The notes under the pieces are model-generated. The model was not told where the DNA came from. It ran no database searches and saw only the letters and a list, made by a program, of their open reading frames with translations. 64,000 bases of DNA from Anniella stebbinsi (taxonomy: Eukaryota; Chordata; Lepidosauria; Squamata; Anniellidae), in NCBI GenBank assembly GCA_029215795.1, contig JARDYH010000004.1, forward strand, positions 215,366,517 through 215,430,516. The letters are read 5' to 3'. The stretch's first letter is position 1, and each line of letters opens with the position of its first letter. Shown here piece by piece: positions 57,286-64,000 of the stretch. Both the position numbers and the translations under genes were made by a program.

Positions 57286-57491
57286 ATATTTCCCCCTGAG
57301 AATGCCTTTCCACACACACGGCTTTTTTTTTTTTTTAGAGCACCTTTTCTGGTATCAATTTTGCAGGAGCAACCCAAAGGGAAATGATTTGGAAGAAAGC
57401 ATCAGTACAAAAAAAAGAAAGAAAAAAAGAAGTTGGATAGCCCATTATATAAAATAAGAGGTCAGCCCAGAATCGCTGGTCTCTTCCCCAT

Positions 57492-57615
57492 TTCTTTATT
57501 TATTTATTTATTTCCATTTATATACCGCCCCATAGCCGAAGCTCTCTGGGCGGTTTACAAAAATTAAAAACATTGAACAATTAAAACACCAATATACAAA
57601 ATTTAAAAGCATAAA
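57492..57615 (-). mobile_element. L2-clade LINE 3' tail
   Basis: (TTTA)n, then 'tataccgccccatagccgaagctctctgggcggtttac', the inverse of the L2 tail at 41200-41279; very little divergence. Confidence 0.8.
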
Positions 57616-57866
57616 GCATAAAAACAAGTTAAAATTACAATATCCTTCTGGGTCATTTCAAGGGGTGGGAGGTGGCTGTACTGTTTTTCCAGCTGCATGG
57701 AGGTGCAGCAAAGCTCAAATGACCTGAAGGGGACAGAACTTTTTGCATGTTTGTTTTTATCTGGTAAAGGAGCTGTCGGGCTGGTCGCAGGGACCAAACG
57801 GAGCAGCAGATAATCAAAAGTGTTAACTAGTGTTGACAGTGTAAAACAAAGATATAAGTAGCTCAA

Positions 57867-57868
<2 letters not shown>

Positions 57869-57948
<80 letters not shown>
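57869..57948. repeat. Compound microsatellite (CA)14(GA)26
   Basis: About 14 CA units followed directly by about 26 GA units, both without interruption. Confidence 0.92.
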
Positions 57949-57950
<2 letters not shown>

Positions 57951-58637
57951 GCAAACCTCCCAAGGCAAGCCAGCAAAACTGAGATGTCCTGCAACATGTG
58001 GAACACAAGACAATTACTGATCTGCAACGTATGTGAACTCTCCATTACTTCCTTTCCCATCCAAATAAACCAGAAACCCTTCATATATAGTCATTTTTAT
58101 GTGTGAGCTTTTGCAGCTCATGTTGCTAAAATACACACAACACCCTGATAGCTAACACATATTGGACATGCATCTGATAGTCGGCAGTGAGTTGGGAAGC
58201 AGATCTTAAACAAAGCCTAGGGAAGGCCCATTAATTAACATGATGTGTCTTAACAGCTTCCATTTACATCCAATAGAGATTCCTTTGCAGTGGAAGGTGA
58301 AAGGGGTCAGCTGCCTATTGTGATTCCAAATACTTCAAGCATGCAAGCTATGGGCTTTTCATTTGCAAACAGACCTCTGGCCCCAGTCCATGAATTGTCC
58401 CATTGAGAGACGTTTCAATAGCTAGTGCTCCACAATCTCTCTACTGTACTGCACAGCCAAAATAGCCAGTTTCTCAGAACAGACTGCAGATGTGCCCTTT
58501 TACCCATCACCTCAATAATAATGCAGAGAGTTTTTCCAATGAGCATCCTATAAATATCCAGCCCCTCCCTCACCCCCCACTCCCTGAATCCATTCACATA
58601 TGGGTCATTAGCTGGTACCAAATTATTAATACACACA
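57949..58637. other. Upstream intergenic, no recognisable feature
   Basis: No repeat or gene recognised. Confidence 0.4.
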
Positions 58638-59160
58638 GGCTGCATTCGGACAACGCATTAGTCAACGATGGGTTGAGTAGCCAACTCACAGTTGGTTATT
58701 TTGTGGATACTCCCCACACAACATATTCCTACACAACTGTGGGTGGTTAGGGCTGGCGTTGAGTGGACTAATAGTCAACCCAGCATTTGACTGACACAGC
58801 CTCCGCCCCTCTCCCCACCCTCCCTCCCAGTTCTATCCCAGCAGCCTCTGCAAGTTGAACCAAGAGTGGCAGCCGCCGCTTTGGTCGCTCTTGCCACCTG
58901 CCTCTATGGGCTTGTGTTTTAACCCACTCACCACACACCATTAACACACTCACCCCTCCACACAACACTTTAAACAACTGGCTTCGAGCTAAACAACTTG
59001 CAAGCCAGTTGTTTCTCTCAGTTGCTTATTTGGGCGGAATAGCATACCGTCAGTAGTTTGTGAGCGGCGTGTTACCCCCCCCCACAACACAATAAGCAAC
59101 ACAACTGACGATTGTTTCCCCCTCCCCCCAAGTTGCTTAATGTGTTGTCCGAACGCAGCC
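58638..59160 (+). mobile_element. MITE family M1, long copy with ACA target duplication
   Basis: Ends GGCTGCATTCGGACAACGCA and (inverse) GGCTGCGTTCGGACAACACA, flanked by ACA on both sides (58635-58637, 59161-59163). The left ~150 bp match 30916 onward ('gtggatactccccacacaacat'). The right ~90 bp match its right end ('caactgacgattgtttcccc'). In between is about 250 bp not present in the two shorter copies, making this a possible longer parent form. Confidence 0.8.
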
Positions 59161-59284
59161 ACACTCTCACCTATCACTGCAGAGAAAGGCAAATTGCAGA
59201 ACTGAACAGCCTCATTTATAAAGACATCCTAAACTTTGGATTAATCGGTACCTGCTAAGAAGAATTCCATCTATACCCTTATAC

Positions 59285-59935
59285 AAAATCTATGAAGCGA
59301 CCACACTTGGAACACTGGGTTCAGTTCTGATCACCACACCTTTAAAAGGATACTGTAGAGTTGGGAAAAGGGCAGAAAAGGGCAACTAAAGTGATCAAGA
59401 GGATGGAGCAACTCCCCTATGAGGGAAGGTTACAACATCTGGGACAGTTTAGCTTTAAAAAACGGGAGAGTACAGGGAGGAATATGATAAGATGTACAAA
59501 ATTATGCATGGTAACTATGGAGAAAGTGGATAGGGGACATTTTTCTCACTCCCAATACTAGAACCCAGAGTCAGCCCATGAAGCTGATTGGTGGGAGATT
59601 CAGGACAGATAAAAGGGAGAAGTTCACACAGTGCACAGTTAAAACTACCACCAGATATAGTGAAGGGCATCTATTTGGATTGCTTTAAAAGAGGGTTAGA
59701 CAAATTCATGGAGGATAGGGCTATCCTGATGGCTATGTGCTGCCTCTAGCAGCAGAGGGAGTAAGCCTGTGTACACCAGTTGCTGGGGAACATGGGCAGG
59801 AGGGGGCTATTGCACCCGTGTCCTGCTTGTGGGTTTCCTGTGAGCAGCTGGTTGGCCACTGTGTGACCACAATGCTGGACTAGATGGACCCTTGCATGAC
59901 TCTTCTTGTGTTCTTATGTCATTTGCACCAGGCTA
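59285..59935 (+). mobile_element. CR1/L3-like LINE 3' end (family 2), longest copy
   Basis: 'ggaacactgggttcagttctgatcacc' (RT-downstream FWAP-type block) is followed by RATKVIKRMEQLPYEGRLQH and, across a frameshift, a KLIGGRFRTDKREK-like block. The 3' UTR-like end is 'accagttgctggggaacatgggc', 'tcctgcttgtgggtttcc', 'ggccactgtgtgaccacaatgctggactagatggacccttg' and 'ttgtgttcttatg'. It anchors orientation for the other family 2 fragments. Confidence 0.8.
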
Positions 59936-60064
59936 CAACTACCAACATTTTTCAGTTCGACGCCTCTGGAGGGCACCAGGTTAGAGAAGGATAGGCTAAG
60001 CCTCCCCCACTCCAAAAACAAAACCAGGGGAAAGGTTCATAAGGACCAGTGAAGGCCATTCTTC

Positions 60065-60255
60065 AATGAAAGACACTGTAATGTAGAAGTTAGAATGCTA
60101 GGACTGGAGACATCCAGGTTCAAATCCCCCACTCAGCTGTGAAACGCACTGGGTCACTTTGGGCCAGGGTCCTTGTGAGGATAAAATGGGGAGGAAGATA
60201 ATTAACAACTCTTTAAACCCCTCGAAAGGCAGGCAGAATATAGCCTAAATGTGAA
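60065..60255 (+). mobile_element. MIR/tRNA-type SINE
   Basis: 'actgtaatgtagaagttagaatgctaggactggagacatccaggttcaaatccccc' is a tRNA-derived head (B box GGTTCAAATCC), followed by 'cactgggtcactttgggcc' and 'cttgtgaggataaaatggggagg'. A good MIR-like order. Confidence 0.7.
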
Positions 60256-61894
60256 CATCAGTGCTAGCTTCACTTACATTGCTACACAACAATCCCTAAA
60301 GTTTTTAGGGCAATAAAAGAGCCACTGGGTTTAATCTCTAGTAAACTTGCTTAGAAATGCATTGTTAGTATTACAAATGCTTACGCTTTTTTACCACCTT
60401 TAGGCTAGGTGGGCAGGGAGAGTGTGTCTCTATGCAAGTAGACACCCCCCACCCAGAACACCCTGCTTCACCTCAGAGAATGCTGGGGCACAATCTACAT
60501 TTGTGTAGGAGCTGGGCCTTGACAGATGCCCCTTGAATAGTTTATTTTCCCCCCAAGGGGCTGCTTAGTCTGCTGGCCTGTTGAGCCAGACTTGGGCTGG
60601 CTGCAATGTAAATGTAAGGATTTCCTGCCAAGAGCTACAAGAAAGAATCTAGAAGTTGTGCAAATTGCCCTTCTTTAGAGAGACTCTCCTGGAGATAACA
60701 TCCTCCCGATTTGGGGCAGCTGAGAGGTTACCCTGCTGTCGCTCTGGGCAGCTTCATCCTTTGGTTTTTAAGTGTTCTACCAGCAGCTCATACTTTTGCA
60801 AAGGGTTGGATTTAGCATATGCAGGGGCTTATGTGTTCCTGTTGGACTTGAGAGCAATCCAGCGAGAGGGCAGGCTGCAAAGAGTGTTAAATATCTTGAT
60901 TTATGTGCCAGCTGAACAAAAAGCTAGCATCCACAGGCAGAACACAGTTTGCTCTTCAGATTCTCTACAGCTGTCAGATTCATTTTGATGCGATATCTGA
61001 TCCAGGATGAAAAAGAGAGGCATGTTTGGATAGTACTAAAAACCAGGCTCCAGAGGAGGCTTTCAGGACTGTTGTGGTTTGGTTTTGCTTTTGCTTTAAG
61101 ATGTCAATGTGTGTATTCTAGTGAGCTCTAGGAGAATTAATATGACCATTGCCTCAAGCACCATTTGGTGGGAAGGCAGCTTACAAATTCAACAAATAAG
61201 TAAAGAAATAAAATCATGTATGCAAAATCACTAAACACTTCAAAGGATATTTAGGAGAAGTGGTCAAGTCCAGTCCCTTTGAAAAAGTGAATATCACCCA
61301 GGGCAACTACTCACAGATAAGCTCCTTAGACTGGAGCAGTTACTTGCTAGCATATCTCCTGAGTGATTAACTAACCTGATCGTGCCCTTACATGAGTGAA
61401 ACAAGAAGCTAGTGTACTTATTAGTCCTTTGAGGCCAAGAGATAGTGATGGAGACACAACTCAAATCCTGGAATAGCCGGGCACCGGAGGTACCACTTTG
61501 CAGTGGTATTGGACCAGCCAGGTGCCGGATGATCATACCGGAAGACTTCCTCACCTCCCTCTTGGAATTGTCCTGTGATGTATCGCAAGAGTTCGTCTTA
61601 TTCTTAATATGTACCTGACACAGTGTCAGCTGATTAACACCCCAATTCTACTTTTCTTTTACTTTTGCAGCAGTGTGTACCATGAACAGGACCATATTAC
61701 GGGTTAGAAGAGAAGTAACCGAAACTGTGGACTACTTGTTTTCATGGCCTTTATGTAAGTCACTTTGAGCACTTCTGAGCTGGACAGGTGACTCAAAAGT
61801 TTTATCAAGAAGCACCGCTCCATTGATCTGGTTGTAGAAATGCAACTGTGTTATGGTAGTGCTGTGTGCCTTCCTCTTTTCTGGCATGAAGCCC
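60256..61894. other. Upstream intergenic, no recognisable gene
   Basis: 61155-61215 has a LINE-tail-like 'catttggtgggaaggcagcttacaaattcaacaaataag'. Several open frames of 60-110 codons lack splice context or known motifs. Nothing else recognised. Confidence 0.45.
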
Positions 61895-62185
61895 CTCCTT
61901 CTTCACACAGCGCATAGTCAAACTATGGAATTTGCTACCACAAGTCATAGTGCTGGTCCCCAATTTGGATGTCTTTAAAAGGGGACTGGACGACTTCCTG
62001 GAGGAGAAAGCTATCAATGGCTCCTGATGGCTCTATGCTACGTCCAATAACAGAAGCAGTAAGTCTATGTCAACCAGTTGGTGGGGAATATGGGTGGGAG
62101 GGTGCTGTTGCACTCATGTCCTGCTTGTGGGTTTCCCGTGAACAGCTGGCTGACCATTGTGTGAACATCATGCACAGCATAACTC
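61895..62185 (+). mobile_element. CR1/L3-like LINE 3' end (family 2)
   Basis: 'aaaaggggactggacgacttcctggaggagaaagctatcaatggctcctgatggct', 'aaccagttggtggggaatatgggtgggagg', 'tcatgtcctgcttgtgggtttcccgtgaacagctggctgaccattgtgtgaac'. Sense orientation; it lacks the last ~40 bp of the terminus. Confidence 0.75.
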
Positions 62186-62518
62186 TGTGAAGCAATGCCG
62201 ACTCTGTTTAGCATTCCTGTTCAAGCTTGCTTCACAAAAACTGAAACCAGAGATAGACAACTTTTATATTTTCATGAACTCCTCTGTCTTCCAGATAGTG
62301 ATTGGAGAAGACGGAAATATAATTTGCTGCCCAGTCTAACCCTACTACAAATGGTCAGACTCCATAATTACGATGGCACACACCACCAAGCAGGAAGAGT
62401 TTACAGTTATAAATATCATATGTCTGGCACAGTATCACATCCTAATATGTATATTTCCAGCACTACAGACTAGAAATCAGCTTCACACACACACTGAAGT
62501 AGACAAATTATACACCCA

Positions 62519-62656
62519 CAGGGGTGGGCAGAAAGTACATCTCCAGATGCTTTGGACATCAACTCCCAACATTCCTGACCATTGGCCATGCCGGCAGGGG
62601 CTTCTGGGAGTTGACATCCAAAATGTCTGGAGATCTACCTTCTGCCCACCCCTGAT
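62519..62656. repeat. Palindromic interspersed element (type 2), best copy
   Basis: CAGGGGTGGGCAGAAAGTAC at the left and (inverse) CAGGGGTGGGCAGAAGGTAG at the right. The inner arms continue 'atctccagatgctttggacatcaactccca' / 'tctccagacattttggatgtcaactccca', around 'attggccatgccggcagggg'. The outer CAGGGGTG end is hAT-like, which may give the superfamily. Confidence 0.8.
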
Positions 62657-62684
62657 ACACAACATCCAGAGTGGGGACACGAAT

Positions 62685-63215
62685 GTCATGCCCCCTCTGG
62701 AGGAATCCTCCTCAGAAGATGACCTGGAGGTAGCCAGGCCAAATGACCTTGAGGTAGATCAGGAAGGCCCTGGTTGGGCCCTTGGGTGAGACAGTAGTCG
62801 GGCCTTCCCCTCAAGATGCAGCAAGCCCTCTCTCTGAACTGGAGGCAGATGCTGAGCAGCTCGCTCGCCCTAGGAAGCACTGTTCAATTGGCTGTCAGAC
62901 ACAGGAGTGCCCACCTGAGGAACAAGGACTCCTTGTGAGTAAAGGGGCATCCGTAAGCAACACTCTCCTTATGAGTAGGTCTGCAGCTGGGCTCAGAAGG
63001 CTCAGGCTTAAAAGCCTTCAGTTCTAAGTACTGAGAGCTGGAACAGTGCTTGTGCACCAGATACTGGATTTGTACCAATTTGAAAAGACTTCTCTTTTCC
63101 CTGATGAGCGAAAACTGTGGGCTCGTGTCCCACTGAATGCTAAACTGAAACCACATCAGAACGTCACCAAACCAATGAAAGTCACACCTCCTTCACACAC
63201 CTGAATAAAGTGCAT
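62685..63215 (+). mobile_element. Possible solo LTR
   Basis: Starts TGTCATGCCCCCTCTGGAGG, contains an acidic Ser-rich open stretch (EESSSEDDLEVARPNDLEVD) and TATA-like 'gcttaaaagcc' at about 63006, and ends near AATAAA at 63206 with CATCA. This is a U3-R-like layout. No 5-bp target duplication or primer-binding site was found, so the assignment is tentative. The alternative is an unrecognised repeat or coding remnant. Confidence 0.3.
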
Positions 63216-64000
63216 CAGTAGTTTCCCCCAAAATTTTAAAGAAATATATGATACGCCATGTCATAAATTGGTGTAAAAAAGGAGGGGGAATAAATATGTC
63301 AATTTCCAGCACTTTTTAACTTGCTTTAATTTTTATCAGATTAGTTTCAAATTCTGGATCTCAAGAGGTGTCAAGCCATTGAGGGTTATAATGGCAGAAC
63401 CTTTTCGGGGGGTGGGGAGCCTCAACTTAACTAGAGGGGCAACTCTTATGCCCCTTTAATAGGAAGGGTTTTTGAGGCTTTCATGCAAATTGCTTTGATT
63501 TGGAAATGTGACTCAAACATTTTATGAACACAGAACAGGAGTACAAAATACAACTGCATTTCCTGATTAAAATTAGTGGCTAGACTTGGGTGTCGGGGAA
63601 GGGGGTTGGGTGCAGATCTGTCCCATGGGCCACTGGATAATTTCTAATCAAAGCTATTTTACAGATTGCCTGCTGAATGGCCACAGTGCTACAAGTGAGA
63701 ACCCTATATTTGACAAGCTCTGAGCCAATTTCTTTTAAGGAAAGTATAAGTAGCAGTAAGGCAGATCTCTGTTTACAGCAATAGCATCAATATAAGTTTG
63801 CTTCCAAGAGCCACCATGCAAAGCAGAAAGCTTGGAGGCCTTCAGCAATGTCTCTTTAAGACTTAAAAGGAAGGCAAGCATAGCCCCAGCATCACCCCAA
63901 ATCTGGACGAGGAAATACTGATCTAGTTTGTACAACACGACAGCATACCATGGCTTGATTTACGCATATGCACTCGGCTTATCATGTCATGTGAACCCAG
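63216..64000. other. Upstream intergenic, no recognisable gene
   Basis: The last ~65 bp ('gtacaacacgacagcataccatggcttg...catgtcatgtgaacccag') end in a MITE TIR of the GGTTCrCAy group, so an element may reach or cross the window edge. Confidence 0.45.

Noticed and set aside
57603..58013. 136-codon minus-strand frame
   Set aside because: Most of it is translation of the CA/GA microsatellite (SLSLSL, VCVCVC).
1..64000. CRISPR arrays, prokaryotic operons, Shine-Dalgarno sites, phage or plasmid features
   Set aside because: None seen; spliced gene structure, CpG depletion and LINE/SINE content show vertebrate nuclear DNA.

Overview
The window is vertebrate nuclear DNA and looks like a squamate reptile (lizard-type) genome. 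It has very few coding bases. It is dense in CR1-clade, L2-clade and L1-clade LINE fragments, one fragment with an R4/Dong-like restriction-type endonuclease, tRNA- and 5S-derived SINEs, and many palindromic or terminal-inverted-repeat (TIR) elements. The species call is an inference from repeat content and from a reptile-like variant of a known gene. No database search was run.

One gene is clearly recognisable: the 5' part of AFF1 (AF4), on the minus strand, so the gene reads right to left. Coding exon 1 ends at 54620 (ATG at 54636-54634) in a CpG island. Exon 2 is 5319-5439 and exon 3 is 2965-3861. Intron 1 is about 49 kb (5440-54619), intron 2 about 1.46 kb (3862-5318), and intron 3 starts at 2964 and leaves the window on the left. 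The three exons join in frame (phases 2 then 0) into a 345-residue N-terminal part. This includes the region that in AFF proteins binds cyclin T1/P-TEFb in the super elongation complex. I did not find exon 4.

Intron 1 is a record of transposon insertions: L1 3' ends (6.7-7.2 and 35.9-36.2 kb), L2 3' ends (7.8, 40.6, 43.7, 49.3, 52.4 kb), CR1 bodies (28.0-29.3 and 38.8-39.5 kb), a second CR1/L3-like 3'-end family (15.6, 24.6, 31.2, 35.2, 36.2 kb), hAT-like non-autonomous elements, and a MITE family with TIR GGCTGAATTCGGAC and 3-bp target duplications. One compact stretch at 48138-48269 looks like a protein-coding exon (open, 132 bp, good acceptor and donor, symmetric phase) but does not fit the AFF1 reading frame. 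It is the most puzzling coding-like signal here. A CpG-rich segment at 25.54-25.89 kb stands out from its CpG-poor surroundings.

The region right of 55.7 kb is upstream, intergenic sequence with more of the same repeats, a large copy of the MITE (58.6-59.2 kb) and a possible solo LTR (62.7-63.2 kb). I saw no rRNA, functional tRNA, CRISPR or prokaryotic features. Boundaries of repeats are by eye and approximate unless a motif fixes them.
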